Positions 31,166 to 44,155 are shown, counted from the stretch's first letter. The stretch is 45,817 nt of DNA from Bacteroidales bacterium (GCA_016281255.1 JAEEIG010000209.1:1-45817), one strand, 5' to 3'. Notes: generated by a model from the letters alone, not told the origin. Translations and numbers: made by a program.

Positions 31166-33640
31166 CTACTTTTTCATTTTGATAACCGTTATGCCAGCGC
31201 CTCCTAATTCCAACATTTCGTCATGAAATTCCGCAACTGTTTGTCTTTTAGCAAGATATTGCCTTACCACACTGCGTAAAATGCCGTTTCCTTTTCCATG
31301 CAGAATGCGCAAATTCTGGAGGCCTAACATTTCCGCCTCATCCAAATATTCTTCCAGATTGTGCACCATCTCTTCCGCACGCTGTCCGCGAACATCCAGC
31401 GTGGTGTTGAAATCGGAAAGTTTTTTGTTGAGCGCGTCGGCAATGGAACCGGCATTGAATTGCGAGACATTGCCGCGCTCCACGTTCCGCGCCTCCCGCT
31501 TGCTGATTTTGATCAACTTGTCCAGTTTGGTACGGAAGTTCACCGAATGGAAGGAGATGGTGGCATCGTTGCCGTCAATCTGCGTCACTTCGCCCGCAAT
31601 CTGGGAATCAGGCATATAGACCGAGTCGCCCACCCGGATGGTCTTGTCCATCACCTCTTCCGGGGTCGGCTTGCGCTCCACCGGTTTGCGTTTGTGGATG
31701 GGGACAATGGGCTTCACCGCCTCGGCTTCCGCCTTCTCCACATTTTCGATCTCCTTCTGCAGCTCTTTCTTGAAGGATTTCACCTCCTCGCGAGCCTGTT
31801 TCGTCTTTTGGGTGTCGGCCTTCGACTCCTTGATCTCGCGAATGGTGTTCTCGATAATCTTGTTCGCGCTATCTACGATGCTGTTAGCCTGATTCTTGGC
31901 TTTCGTCAGAATCTCTTTGCGCTGCTTGTCAAGCTGCGAGAATTTCTCCGCATACTCGTCAATCATCACCGCCAACTGCTCGTCAGCGGCCCGCACCATC
32001 TTGAGCTTCTGCTCGGTCTCGATTTGGGTAATCTCAATCTCCTCCAGTTTCCGTTCATAGTCGATTTGAGCCGTGCCCGATTTCTGGATGGCATTGTCGA
32101 TAATCTGCGGATTCAACCCGATATGGCGGGCGATTTCGTAGGTGAACGAGCTGCCCGGCTTGCCGATTTTCAAAACATACAAAGGAATCAAAGCGTTAGT
32201 ATCGAACAACATAGCACCGTTTTCCGCTTCGGGATGCGTGTCGGAAAACATCTTCAGATTCCCGTAGTGGGTGGTGATGATGCCGAAAGCTTTCGTATCG
32301 TAATAGTGCTCCAGGATAGACTCCGCCAAAGCACCCCCCAATGTCGGCTCAGTGCCGCTGCCGAACTCGTCAATCAGGAACAACGACTTGTGGTTCAGCT
32401 GCTCGTCCATTACCTTAAGGTTCTGCAAATGAGAACTATAGGTGCTCAAATCGTTGTCTATGGACTGCTCGTCGCCGATATCGATGAAAATGCTGTCGAA
32501 AATGCCCATGTCGGAAGTGCTCAGCATGGGGACCGGCAGTCCGCACTGCATCATATATTGCAGTAATCCAACACTTTTCAAACACACAGATTTACCACCG
32601 GCGTTAGGTCCGGAAATGATGAGGATGCGTTTTTCGGGAGTCAGCTTGATGTCCAAAGGCACCACTTCTTTGTGGCTCTTTTTGTAGTTGAGATAGAGCA
32701 GCGGATGTTTTGCTTGATACCACTGTACCAGCGTTTTAGGGTGAATATGCGGCACCGCGGCGTCAATGTCGATGGCAAAAAGGGCCTTGGCACGAAGGAA
32801 ATCGTACCGCCCCATCAGCTTCTGCGCGTCCAAAAGGTCGTCGATGAGGGGACGGATAGTGTCGGAAATTTCCGTCAGGATGCGGATAATCTCGCGCTGT
32901 TCGGCGTTTTGCAGCTCCTTGAGCTCGTTGTTGGCATCGAAAACCTCGGCAGGCTCGATGAAGACAGTCTGCCCGGTGGCGGACTCGTCGTGCACGAAGC
33001 CGCGCAACCGGCGTTTGAACTGCGCCGAAACGGGGATACAGAGTCGTCCGTTGCGGACGGTCATCTCGGCATCCTCCTTCACGATGCCATCTTGCTTGGC
33101 GGCGGAGAGAATTTTGCGGATTTGGCGGTCGGCATCGCGCGAAATACGGTTGATGGCCCCTTTGATGCGGGCCAACTCGTCAGAGGCGTTGTCGCGCATC
33201 TGCCCTTTGTCGTCCATGATGCGGTTGATGGCGGACATGAGTTCGCGCTGCAACGGCATCTCCGAACACATCGACCAGAGCCGCGGATAGCGGTTCTCCT
33301 CATGGCGCACCTTGAAATAGACGAAAATCTGGGTCATTGACTGCACAAAACCGCGCATACAGGCCAGTTCATCCAATTCGATGTAGGTACCGTCGATGCG
33401 GAGACGTTTCAGCACCTCGCGCAGATCGTAGAAATCCTGTGCAGGGAAGGGCTCGTCGAAAAGCAGCAGCTGGCGGAACTCCTCCACCGACTCCAATGCC
33501 GGCATGATCTGCAACATGTCGGTCATAAACTGCATACCATCCACCGCTTCCGCACCCTGCGGGCTCAGACAATGCGCTAAAATGAGCCGCCGCACGATGT
33601 CGAATCCTATCTTCTCTTCAAAATTCTCCGGGTAGAGCAT
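31166..33640 (-). CDS. mutS2: Endonuclease MutS2
   Basis: This 824-residue protein has a MutS-like core and ATPase domain with Walker A SGPNAGGKSVCLK and Walker B LFLIDEFGSGTEP. A long coiled coil follows (~residues 520-640: rich in K/E, EEVKSFKKELQKEIENVEKAEAE), and a C-terminal Smr nuclease domain ends it (LDVRGQRAEEMVHNLEEYL, LRILHGKGNGILRSVVRQYL). It lacks the MutS mismatch-recognition domain. MutS2 acts on branched DNA to limit recombination and, in some bacteria, on collided ribosomes. It starts 6 bp after the xylA stop and is probably co-transcribed with xylA. Confidence 0.96.
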   Translation of the reverse strand: MLYPENFEEKIGFDIVRRLILAHCLSPQGAEAVDGMQFMTDMLQIMPALESVEEFRQLLLFDEPFPAQDFYDLREVLKRLRIDGTYIELDELACMRGFVQSMTQIFVYFKVRHEENRYPRLWSMCSEMPLQRELMSAINRIMDDKGQMRDNASDELARIKGAINRISRDADRQIRKILSAAKQDGIVKEDAEMTVRNGRLCIPVSAQFKRRLRGFVHDESATGQTVFIEPAEVFDANNELKELQNAEQREIIRILTEISDTIRPLIDDLLDAQKLMGRYDFLRAKALFAIDIDAAVPHIHPKTLVQWYQAKHPLLYLNYKKSHKEVVPLDIKLTPEKRILIISGPNAGGKSVCLKSVGLLQYMMQCGLPVPMLSTSDMGIFDSIFIDIGDEQSIDNDLSTYSSHLQNLKVMDEQLNHKSLFLIDEFGSGTEPTLGGALAESILEHYYDTKAFGIITTHYGNLKMFSDTHPEAENGAMLFDTNALIPLYVLKIGKPGSSFTYEIARHIGLNPQIIDNAIQKSGTAQIDYERKLEEIEITQIETEQKLKMVRAADEQLAVMIDEYAEKFSQLDKQRKEILTKAKNQANSIVDSANKIIENTIREIKESKADTQKTKQAREEVKSFKKELQKEIENVEKAEAEAVKPIVPIHKRKPVERKPTPEEVMDKTIRVGDSVYMPDSQIAGEVTQIDGNDATISFHSVNFRTKLDKLIKISKREARNVERGNVSQFNAGSIADALNKKLSDFNTTLDVRGQRAEEMVHNLEEYLDEAEMLGLQNLRILHGKGNGILRSVVRQYLAKRQTVAEFHDEMLELGGAGITVIKMKK

Positions 33641-33646
33641 ACTGGA

Positions 33647-34975
33647 TTAGCAATACATGTTCACAATCATCTCATACAGCTCCTGACGACCGCTGATTTG
33701 CTGAGGTTCAGGAAGTTGCAGAGCAATATTGCGCATATCTTCCAAGGTGAGCCTGCCCTCTTCGAAAGCCTTGCCCTGACCTTCGTCGAAGGAGGCGTAG
33801 CGTTGAGCGCGCATCTTCACAAGGTCGGAGTTTTCGATGATGGCGGCGGCGGTGAGCAGGGCACGGGCGAAGGCGTCCATGCCGCTGATGTGCGCGTAGA
33901 AGAGATCCTCCAAATCGGTGGAGTTGCGGCGGGTTTTGGCATCGAAGTTGGTGCCGCCCGTCGTGAAACCGCCTCCCTGCAGAATCACCAACCAGGCCAT
34001 CGTCAGCTCGTAGATGTCAATCGGGAACTGGTCGGTGTCCCAGCCGTTCTGATAGTCGCCGCGGTTGATGTCGATGCTGCACAACATGCCCGCATCAGCG
34101 GCGCACTGCAACTCGTGCTCGAAGGTGTGTCCGGCTAATGTGGCATGGTTCACCTCGATGTTCAGCGCGAAGTCCTTGTCCAAACCGTAGTGACGCAGGA
34201 ATCCGATGACCGTTTCCGCATCCACATCATACTGATGCTTGGTAGGTTCCATAGGCTTCGGCTCAATCAGGAAGGTACCCTTGAAGCCCTGCTTGCGACC
34301 ATAGTCGCGGGCCATCGTCAGCATCATGGCGAGATGCTCCTTTTCGCGTTTCATGTCGGTGTTCAGCAGCGACATATAACCCTCTCTGCCGCCCCAGAAA
34401 ACATAATTCCGACCTCCTAATGCAATACATGCGTCAATGGCGTTCTTGATCTGGGTGGCCGCGAATGTGGTGACGTGGAAGTCGGGATTCGTGGCCGCGC
34501 CATTCATGTAGCGCTTGTGACCGAACACGTTGGCCGTTGACCACAGAAGTTGCTTGCCTGTAGCTTGTTGCAGATCTTTGGCGTGGTCCACCATCAAAGC
34601 AAGACGCTTCTCGAACTCCGCCAACGAATCGCCGGGCTCCACCACATCCACATCGTGGAAGCAGTAGTAGGGGATCGAGCATTTGGTCATGAACTCGAAA
34701 GCAGCATCCATCTTGAGTTTCGCGCGGGAAATCGGATCAGAGGCGTTGTTCCACGGAAAAGTCTTCGTGGGACCGCCAAACTGGTCCACGCCGTCGGCGC
34801 AAAGCGTGTGCCAATAGGCCATGGCAAACTTGAGGTGCTCCTTCATGGTCTTGCCCATCACCACGCGGTTTTCGTCATAATAGTGGAAAGCCATCGGATT
34901 TTTCGAATCCTTGCCTTCAAACTTGATTTTCCCCACAGTGGGGAAGAAAGCGGTTGTACCTTGATAGTATTCCAT
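33647..34975 (-). CDS. xylA: Xylose isomerase
   Basis: This 442-residue cytoplasmic TIM-barrel enzyme converts D-xylose to D-xylulose. Motifs include the catalytic-His segment [63 protein letters not shown] (metal ligands) and [17 protein letters not shown]. Its length fits the class II (~440 aa) group. No xylulokinase or xylose transporter is adjacent; it sits between a glycosyltransferase and mutS2. The spacer before it consists of GGTTTAA-like repeats. The GH3 gene (possible xylosidase) and rpe in this window would fit a xylose route but are 20 kb away. Confidence 0.97.
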   Translation of the reverse strand: MEYYQGTTAFFPTVGKIKFEGKDSKNPMAFHYYDENRVVMGKTMKEHLKFAMAYWHTLCADGVDQFGGPTKTFPWNNASDPISRAKLKMDAAFEFMTKCSIPYYCFHDVDVVEPGDSLAEFEKRLALMVDHAKDLQQATGKQLLWSTANVFGHKRYMNGAATNPDFHVTTFAATQIKNAIDACIALGGRNYVFWGGREGYMSLLNTDMKREKEHLAMMLTMARDYGRKQGFKGTFLIEPKPMEPTKHQYDVDAETVIGFLRHYGLDKDFALNIEVNHATLAGHTFEHELQCAADAGMLCSIDINRGDYQNGWDTDQFPIDIYELTMAWLVILQGGGFTTGGTNFDAKTRRNSTDLEDLFYAHISGMDAFARALLTAAAIIENSDLVKMRAQRYASFDEGQGKAFEEGRLTLEDMRNIALQLPEPQQISGRQELYEMIVNMYC

Positions 34976-35012
34976 ATTGTTAGGTTTAAGGTTTACGATT
35001 TAAGGTTTAAGG
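34976..35012. repeat. GGTTTAA-type repeat spacer between the GT4 gene and xylA
   Basis: The whole 37-bp spacer consists of GGTTTAA, GGTTTAC, GATTTAA and GGTTTAA units ending in GGTTA. It is the same unit as at 41749-41769 and, inverted, at 27526-27541. I see no promoter in it. Confidence 0.8.
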
Positions 35013-36127
35013 TTAGAAGAAAGGGTGATAAACCTGTTCCAAGACCTTCTCTTCGTTTTCCCAGGTGAGTTCTTGGGCGGCGAGTTTGCAGTTCTCGCGA
35101 CAGCTTGCCAGCAGGGAAGGTTCTGCCAACTGCTTGACAGCCTGTGCGATGGCCTCCGGGGTGACTGAATCCGCCACCACTCCGACGTGATACTGCCGCA
35201 CGATTCGGGCGCGTTCCACCAAGTTGGAGACCACCATCGGCGTACCGGCCTTGATATACTCGAAAATCTTGTTCGGCAGACTGAAACGCAAATTGGCACT
35301 GATGTCTGTGTCGATGGCCATACCGATGTCGGCCAACGAAGTGTAATTGAACAGCTTTTCGGGGGTTTGGCGAGGCACAAACGTGATGCGGTCTTGCAGC
35401 TTCATCTCCGCTGTCATCTGTTTCAATTGCGGCACAACAGTTCCTTCGCCCACTATAAACAAGTGGTAATCAGGAAGATATTGCATCGCCTGCACAATTT
35501 CCTCCCCGCCGCGCCCTTCATTGATGCCGGCACCTTGCAACAACAACACCGGCTTTCCCTCTGGCATACCCAACGACTGCCGGGTGGCCGTGACGGTAAA
35601 CCGGGTGGCCGCTGGCGGGATGTTCCGCACCAGATAAGGACGGATGCCGTACTCTTTTTCGTACTGATCCACAATGGATTGGCTCACCGTAATGACGGTT
35701 TTCAGCTTCGGGAAACAGCGTTTCTCAATACCGTGCCACACCTTGTAGGAGATCGGTTTGCTGACCACCGAGAGCTCTCCGCAGAAATATTCGTGACTGT
35801 CATAAACCAACGGTTTCCGGCGCCACTTACTGACTAAATAGTTGGGCAGAAGAGTGTCTAAATCATTGGCTACCAATAAGTCACATTTTTGAAACAGAAG
35901 ATAGAGCAACAATCGGAACTGATACTCTGCGTAAAAAAGGACACCGCGTCTGAAAAGCAACCGCAGACGTTTGGTTTTGTACGGACGCTTTCCCAACGCG
36001 GGAGAATCCCCATAACAGCGACCTACGAGTGTGACATCAAAGCCCTTTTTGTGCAGAAAAAGGGACATTTTGTCCATTCGCTGGTCCGTATAAAGGTCTT
36101 CAGTTACCGAAAGGATGACGCGTTTCA

Positions 36128-36128
<1 letters not shown>
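35013..36128 (-). CDS. Family 4-type glycosyltransferase
   Basis: This 371-residue protein has the GT-B fold of GT4. The N-terminal Rossmann half (VILSVTEDLYTDQRMDKMS, LLVANDLDTLLP) is followed by the nucleotide-sugar half with LLLQGAGINEGRGGEEIVQAM, LFIVGEGTVV, and the terminal donor-binding segment SLPNKIFEYIKAGTPMVVS (E-x7-E region). The product and acceptor are unknown; surface polysaccharide is a guess. It begins within the secA stop codon (TAATG, one-base overlap), which implies translational coupling to secA. Confidence 0.87.
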
Positions 36129-39427
<3,299 letters not shown>

Positions 39428-39461
39428 ATTGTCTATTATATAAGATTCAAAAACAAAGTGG

Positions 39462-39469
39462 CAAAGATA
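39462..39469 (-). promoter_or_regulatory. -7 promoter element for secA
   Basis: The minus strand reads TATCTTTG (plus CAAAGATA), 35-42 bp upstream of the secA ATG at 39427. It lies inside the ORF-track extension and so decides the start. Confidence 0.6.
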
Positions 39470-39482
39470 CAAAAATCTTGCC

Positions 39483-39515
39483 AAAAAAAACAGAGACGCG
39501 CCATGGCACGTCTCT
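39483..39515 (-). repeat. REP-like AGAGACG palindrome with T-run
   Basis: AGAGACG and CGTCTCT pair around CGCCATGGCA, whose GCCATGGC core is itself palindromic. On the minus strand it is followed by a run of eight T, so it can also act as a terminator. The same AGAGACG/CGTCTCT arms recur at 43079-43110. Confidence 0.7.
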
Positions 39516-39533
39516 ACACGGAAACAGCGTCTT

Positions 39534-39569
39534 TAAAAAAACGCAGGGGCGAACCATACTCGCCCCTGC
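39534..39569 (-). terminator. Terminator of the C1 peptidase gene
   Basis: GCAGGGGCGA and TCGCCCCTGC form a 10-bp perfect stem around a 7-nt loop, followed on the minus strand by seven T after GCG. It lies 26 bp after the peptidase stop codon, and a second hairpin with T-run follows it. Confidence 0.85.
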
Positions 39570-39594
39570 AATGGTTTGCAAGAAATATCAGGAA

Positions 39595-40818
39595 TTATTT
39601 GATACCTAATTTCTTCTTGATATCCTTCGGAATGGCGTCCTTGTGAACAACAATGTTCATCGTTTTGTAGCGGACAAATGCCTTGGAAGCGTAGAACATG
39701 CCGTCATACTTGCCGTATTTGCCCCAAGAGTTCTTCACCATGTAGTACTCGTTGCCCATCTGGTCGGTAGCCTTGCCGTAGATCAGCATACCGTGGTCGT
39801 CGGTGGTCTCCCAGTTGTCGAAAGCGATTTGACGCTCTTCCTGGGTCACCCAGCGTTGCGGGGTGGGTTTGGTTTGAGACTCTTTGTTACGCTCGGTGGT
39901 GGACAAGCCTGTCCAGTGAGCCATGTCGCTGCCAACCTGAGCCTTGGCTTCGAGGTCGGGAAGCACGCAGAAACCGTTCTTGATGTTGCTGCGGAAGCCG
40001 GGTTCGGAAACGTCGGAACCCCAAGCGATGGTGTAGCCATTGTCGATGGCGTAGTCGAAAATCTGCATGAACTCATCCAACGGGACATTCCAGCATTGGC
40101 TCCAACGCCAGTTGTCCTGGATTTCCAACACGAACTTCTCGTAGAAAGGATGGTGCGTGTAAGAGGTGATGGAGACATAATCGTCGGGGTTGAGACCGAG
40201 GGACTGATAGAAAGATTGCGGGGTGTAGCTCACACCGTTGTAGGTGAACGTGGTCGGGCATTTGCCGAGGTAAATTTCGTGAGCGGCTTCCATCGCTTTG
40301 AGCCACAGAGGGTTGCCGTTGGCATCGGTTTGCAGTTTCTTATGCTCTTTCTTGGCGATGGCATCGATGATGGCATCGGTGATGGCGGAAAGCTCGCCGT
40401 GGTCGGAAAGGGTGTCGCCATATTGGGCGCCGGGACGCATTTCAGACTCGGGAACCAAACCGAAGGTCTTCATACCGTAGATCACATCGTAGAAAGAACC
40501 GCCTTGGGAGAAGGAGACATCGCCGTGCATACGGACGGCAGCCTTGGCGCGGTCGTTGTAGGTGTTGGCCACGATGAACATCTCGGAAAGATCGTATTCG
40601 CCCTTGCCCATACGAAGCAGTTCAGCTTCGATGAAGCCCAGACCGGAATAGCACCAGCATGTGCCCGCGCGGTTTTGGTCCTTCACAGAAGTGATGGGAA
40701 TCTCTTTCTTAATGGTGAAGATGTAGCCTTCCTCTTCCGTTTTCTCTTTGTCCTGGGCAAAAGAGACATTGCTGACCAGCAATGCCGCAGTTACCAATAG
40801 TAAGGATAATTTTTTCAT
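39595..40818 (-). CDS. Secreted C1-family cysteine peptidase (bleomycin hydrolase/PepC-like)
   Basis: From the ATG at 40818 (MKKLSLLLVTAALLVSNVSFAQ) the protein has 407 residues and a signal peptide. The longer ORF overlaps atpF and would pass through the promoter at 40852-40859. The papain-fold active site is visible: Gln and Cys in VKDQNRAGTCWCYSG (Cys54), His in TTDDHGMLIYGKA, and Asn in YYMVKNSWGKYGKYDG. The length and the spacing between Cys and His fit the aminopeptidase C/bleomycin hydrolase branch (C1B). Unlike cytosolic PepC it appears to be exported, so it probably works on peptides in the periplasm or outside the cell. It has its own promoter and terminator. Confidence 0.9.
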   Translation of the reverse strand: MKKLSLLLVTAALLVSNVSFAQDKEKTEEEGYIFTIKKEIPITSVKDQNRAGTCWCYSGLGFIEAELLRMGKGEYDLSEMFIVANTYNDRAKAAVRMHGDVSFSQGGSFYDVIYGMKTFGLVPESEMRPGAQYGDTLSDHGELSAITDAIIDAIAKKEHKKLQTDANGNPLWLKAMEAAHEIYLGKCPTTFTYNGVSYTPQSFYQSLGLNPDDYVSITSYTHHPFYEKFVLEIQDNWRWSQCWNVPLDEFMQIFDYAIDNGYTIAWGSDVSEPGFRSNIKNGFCVLPDLEAKAQVGSDMAHWTGLSTTERNKESQTKPTPQRWVTQEERQIAFDNWETTDDHGMLIYGKATDQMGNEYYMVKNSWGKYGKYDGMFYASKAFVRYKTMNIVVHKDAIPKDIKKKLGIK

Positions 40819-40851
40819 TGGAATATTAAAATTTAAGTGATAAATAAAGTG

Positions 40852-40880
40852 CAAAAATACAAAATTAGTTGAAATGGCAA
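40852..40880 (-). promoter_or_regulatory. Promoter of the C1 peptidase gene, overlapping the end of atpF
   Basis: On the minus strand a TTG (40880-40878) is followed after 18 nt by TATTTTTG (40859-40852), the Bacteroidetes -33/-7 layout. The -33 lies within the last codons of atpF. It separates the peptidase from the ATP synthase operon. Confidence 0.7.
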
Positions 40881-41359
40881 TCTTCCATCCACTTTTCAAC
40901 CAGTTTTTCCTGTTTTTCGCGGTCGGTCAGCTCTTCCGCGATCAATTTCTGGGCAATGTCGATGGAGAAGTTGGCGATAGCGTTTTTGGCATCCGTGATA
41001 GCCTTCATTTTCTCGAAGTAGATGGATTTCTTGGCATCTTCAATCATGGCCTGCGTCTCAGCGGAGGCTTTGAGCTTGGCTTTCTCGTACATCTCATCGC
41101 TCACCTTGCGCGCTTCGGAGAGAAGGGCGTCGCGCTCGGCCTTGGCCTGCACCATCATCTCCTCGTGTTTCTTGTTCAGAGACGCCATCTCCTCATGGAT
41201 TTTGGCAGCCTCCTCCAGTTGGTCGGCAATCTTCTTGTTGCGGGCGGCAATACCGTTGGTGATAATCGGCCATGCGAACTTCGCCAGGATGAAGAAGAGG
41301 ATGCCGAATCCGATAAGCATCCAGAATATGAGTCCGAATGAGGGTTTAATTAATTCCAT
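40865..41359 (-). CDS. atpF: ATP synthase F0 subunit b
   Basis: This 164-residue protein has one N-terminal membrane helix (GLIFWMLIGFGILFFILAKFAWPII) followed by a long charged helix (residues ~40-150, rich in A/E/K). This is the shape of the b-subunit peripheral stalk joining F0 to F1. It is the third gene in the order a, c, b on the minus strand. Delta, alpha and gamma genes, which commonly follow atpF, are absent: the C1 peptidase comes next. Confidence 0.92.
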   Translation of the reverse strand: MELIKPSFGLIFWMLIGFGILFFILAKFAWPIITNGIAARNKKIADQLEEAAKIHEEMASLNKKHEEMMVQAKAERDALLSEARKVSDEMYEKAKLKASAETQAMIEDAKKSIYFEKMKAITDAKNAIANFSIDIAQKLIAEELTDREKQEKLVEKWMEDCHFN

Positions 41360-41432
41360 ATATGTTTCAATTTTTGATTGTCAAATAAAAAGGAAAGTTT
41401 CCCGACCAACCGTCAGGAAACTTTTCCATTCG

Positions 41433-41726
<294 letters not shown>

Positions 41727-41748
41727 TTATTAAAAAGGGTTACTCTAT

Positions 41749-41817
41749 GGTTTAAGGTTTAAGGTTTAAGGTTTCAAGCTCCAAGTCTTAAGTCTCAAGT
41801 CTTAAGTCTCAAGTCTT
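41749..41817. repeat. GGTTTAA array and 14-bp direct repeat between atpB and atpE
   Basis: Three perfect GGTTTAA units (41749-41769) and a GGTTTCAAG variant are followed by AAGTCTTAAGTCTC repeated 2.5 times (41783-41817). The array ends one base before the atpB stop codon. There is no promoter consensus in it. The arrays may arise by slippage or have a structural role. Confidence 0.85.
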
Positions 41818-41818
41818 A

Positions 41819-42958
41819 CTATGCTTCTACCATTGCTGCTTCCTCCTCGTGGAGTTCCTCCTCGCCGATGGCCATGCCAATATACATGGCGCTCAGCAAC
41901 GTGAAGACGAATGCCTGGATGAAGGCCACCAGGAGCTCCATCAGACCCATGAAAATGTAGAAGAAAATGGAAACCGGGGAGACTGCCAGACCGATGGCCG
42001 GGTTCATCTGCCCGAAAATGAAAATCAAGGAAACGAAGGCCAACGTGATGATGTGGCCGGCGGTGATGTTGGCGAAAAGTCGCACCATCAGCACGAACGG
42101 CTTGGTGAAGATACCGATGGTCTCCACCAACGGCATGATCGGCAGCGGGAACTTCAGCCACCACGGCACACCAGGGGTGTTGAAAATGTCTTTCCAATAC
42201 TCCTTGCCAGAGGAGAGGGTGGTCACGACGAAGGTGATGAGTGCCAAAATGCCGGTCACGGCGATGTTACCGGTGAGGTTTGCACCGCCCGGGAAAATCG
42301 GAACAATGCCCAGCATGTTGTTCAGGAAAATGAAGAAGAAGAGCGTGAGCAAGTAAGGCGCGTATTTATTTGATTTACAGCCTAAAGAAGGTGTGATAAC
42401 CTCATCTTGGATAAACACGATGACGGGTTCCAACAACGCTTGCAAACCGCTCGGCACCTCGTCGGGATGCTCTTTGTAGCGTTTCGCCACCGACAGGAAA
42501 ATGCAACTAATCAGAATCAACGAGATGAACAGGGCACACACGTTTTTGGTGATGGAGATGTCCCACTTGCAGACGTGGGCATCATATTCTTGTCCCTCTT
42601 CAAGGTGACCGGTGTAGTCGGCATAGTCGCCGTCCAGTTTCACGATGCTGCCCTGGTTGTCGCCCCAACCCATGGCATAACCGTTGTAGGCGGCCTCGCC
42701 ATGATGGAGTTTGCTGGACATGAAGACCACAGGATGCCCGCCGTCGAAAAGGATGATGGGCAAGGGGATGGTGACGCTCTTGTCGCCGTCGCCGCAAATA
42801 TGCCAGCCGTAGCTGTCAATGACGTGTTCGATGATGAACGGACCGGCATCGAATTCTTCAGTTTCTTCCGCAGCAGCCCAGGTGAATTTGCACGAAAACA
42901 CCAGCATCAACGTACACAACACCACGGCCAACTTTCTTTCAAAACTTTTATAACTCAT
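41819..42958 (-). CDS. atpB: ATP synthase F0 subunit a
   Basis: This 379-residue protein begins with a signal-like segment (KLAVVLCTLMLVFSCKFTWA) and a long N-terminal extension with no close E. coli equivalent, as in other Bacteroidetes. The membrane part from ~130 on carries the essential Arg in KPFVLMVRLFANITAGH and the late QAFVFTLLSAMYIGMAI. It forms the proton half-channels next to the c-ring. It is first in the a-c-b run. No atpI or F1 genes (atpD, atpC) lie upstream. Confidence 0.94.
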   Translation of the reverse strand: MSYKSFERKLAVVLCTLMLVFSCKFTWAAAEETEEFDAGPFIIEHVIDSYGWHICGDGDKSVTIPLPIILFDGGHPVVFMSSKLHHGEAAYNGYAMGWGDNQGSIVKLDGDYADYTGHLEEGQEYDAHVCKWDISITKNVCALFISLILISCIFLSVAKRYKEHPDEVPSGLQALLEPVIVFIQDEVITPSLGCKSNKYAPYLLTLFFFIFLNNMLGIVPIFPGGANLTGNIAVTGILALITFVVTTLSSGKEYWKDIFNTPGVPWWLKFPLPIMPLVETIGIFTKPFVLMVRLFANITAGHIITLAFVSLIFIFGQMNPAIGLAVSPVSIFFYIFMGLMELLVAFIQAFVFTLLSAMYIGMAIGEEELHEEEAAMVEA

Positions 42959-43078
42959 ACGTTTATAATTAGTTATACTATTTTACAAAACCTTTCTTCA
43001 CTTATTACAAAAAGCCGCGCAATATACGATTTTTTTCATTTCTTATGCTTCATTCCACAATCGCGACGGTTTAAAATA

Positions 43079-43110
43079 GGCAGAGACGATGTGCGCACAT
43101 CGTCTCTGCC
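43079..43110. repeat. Perfect 32-bp palindrome, REP-like
   Basis: The half GGCAGAGACGATGTGC is followed directly by its exact reverse complement. It lies in the spacer between the AraC-type gene's stop (43134) and atpB's start (42958). The arms contain AGAGACG/CGTCTCT, as in the 39.5-kb palindrome. It could act as a weak terminator for the regulator, but no T-run follows closely. The rest of the spacer shows no firm feature. Confidence 0.85.
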
Positions 43111-43133
43111 ATATTTTCTCTCCAGTGCCGGGG

Positions 43134-44000
43134 TCAACGGCGGCGGTTCCGGTATTGCATCGGGGTCATCCCGGTCTCTCTCTTGAAAAAGCGCGAGAAA
43201 GCGGATTGTTCGCCAAAACCAAGAATACTGCAGATCTGCTGGACAGTGTGATCCTCCCGTGAATCGAGCAGCACTTTGGCACGGGCGATGAGGAAGTTGG
43301 TGATCCAACCTTTGGGACTGATGCCGGTGTCTCTTTTGATAATCTCGGAGAAGTGTTTCGGTGAAAGGCAGCAAATGCGGGCGTAGAAAGCCATATCGTG
43401 CGACTCTCTGTGATGCTGGATGATGGCCTCGTAGAAACGGTTGAACAGCTGCTCGTTGGGCGAAAGGCTGAACGTGTCGCTGGTTTGGCTGTTGACATGA
43501 CACTCTCCTACCATGTTGAGTATGATGGACAACAGATGGATAAGCATTTCACTACGGTCAACACTTTTCGACTGCGTGATGGTTCGCAGCAGTTCGAACG
43601 CATGGCACATGCTTTGGTATTGCTCGTCTGTGAGATGGGTGACCGGATGGCGACGGTAACGGGGCGCATAGCGGGTGTAGGGATAGGAGTGTTGCAGACG
43701 GTCATGGAACTTTCTGGAGATGGCAATCTGGGTGGTGCGATAATCGGCTGAATTCCGCTGGGCGAATCCGATCTGATCGGGAAGCAGAATAGCTATGTCG
43801 TGAGCTTTGAACGTTCGTTCGGGCACGTCATATATCCACAATGTCCCTTCATGACAGAGTATAATCAACATGTCAGGGGCAATGTATGATTCTCCGTAAA
43901 TGGGAAGTCCTTTCTTTCCATCTATCACCACTACCTCCTTTTCCGCGACAGTACTCAACAATTGGTTGTACGGGGGTCGATTGCTCAGATTTGATTCCAT
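43134..44000 (-). CDS. AraC-family transcriptional regulator
   Basis: From the ATG at 44000 (MESNLSNRPPYNQLL) the protein has 288 residues. The longer ORF start (44060) lies upstream of a TACCTTTG promoter element at 44026-44033 and is rejected. Residues ~190-288 form the double helix-turn-helix AraC domain: FYARICCLSPKHFSEIIKRDTGISPKGWI and VQQICSILGFGEQSAFSRFFKRETGMTPMQYR. The N-terminal half is a ligand-binding/dimerisation region with a cupin-like look (KGLPIYGESYIAPDMLIILCHEG). It lies alone between hpf and atpB, and its target is not evident. Confidence 0.9.
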   Translation of the reverse strand: MESNLSNRPPYNQLLSTVAEKEVVVIDGKKGLPIYGESYIAPDMLIILCHEGTLWIYDVPERTFKAHDIAILLPDQIGFAQRNSADYRTTQIAISRKFHDRLQHSYPYTRYAPRYRRHPVTHLTDEQYQSMCHAFELLRTITQSKSVDRSEMLIHLLSIILNMVGECHVNSQTSDTFSLSPNEQLFNRFYEAIIQHHRESHDMAFYARICCLSPKHFSEIIKRDTGISPKGWITNFLIARAKVLLDSREDHTVQQICSILGFGEQSAFSRFFKRETGMTPMQYRNRRR

Positions 44001-44025
44001 TTTGCTTTTATCAAAAACTATTCTG

Positions 44026-44033
44026 CAAAGGTA
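44026..44033 (-). promoter_or_regulatory. -7 promoter element for the AraC-type gene
   Basis: The minus strand reads TACCTTTG (plus CAAAGGTA), 26 bp upstream of the ATG at 44000. It supports the shorter start. Confidence 0.6.
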
Positions 44034-44097
44034 GTAATTATTTGCCATACTGGATTCCAATCCGACAAAATGTCAAATATTCCCCCTTTCGGGTTAA

Positions 44098-44131
44098 AAC
44101 GAAAAAGCCCCGCCGGTTCGTGGCGGGGCTT
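44098..44131 (-). terminator. Rho-independent terminator of the rpsU-xer-hpf operon
   Basis: AAGCCCCGCC and GGCGGGGCTT form a 10-bp GC-rich stem around a 7-nt loop, followed on the minus strand by a T-rich tail. It lies 25 bp after the hpf stop codon. Confidence 0.9.
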
Positions 44132-44155
44132 GCGGTTATCGTGACCTCCAGAAGG

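Noticed and set aside
31361-32566. 401-aa plus-strand ORF antisense to mutS2
   Set aside because: It overlaps the MutS2 gene completely and shows no family signature.
41749-41769. Telomere-type repeat
   Set aside because: GGTTTAA resembles telomeric units but there are only three copies, internal to an operon on a bacterial chromosome.
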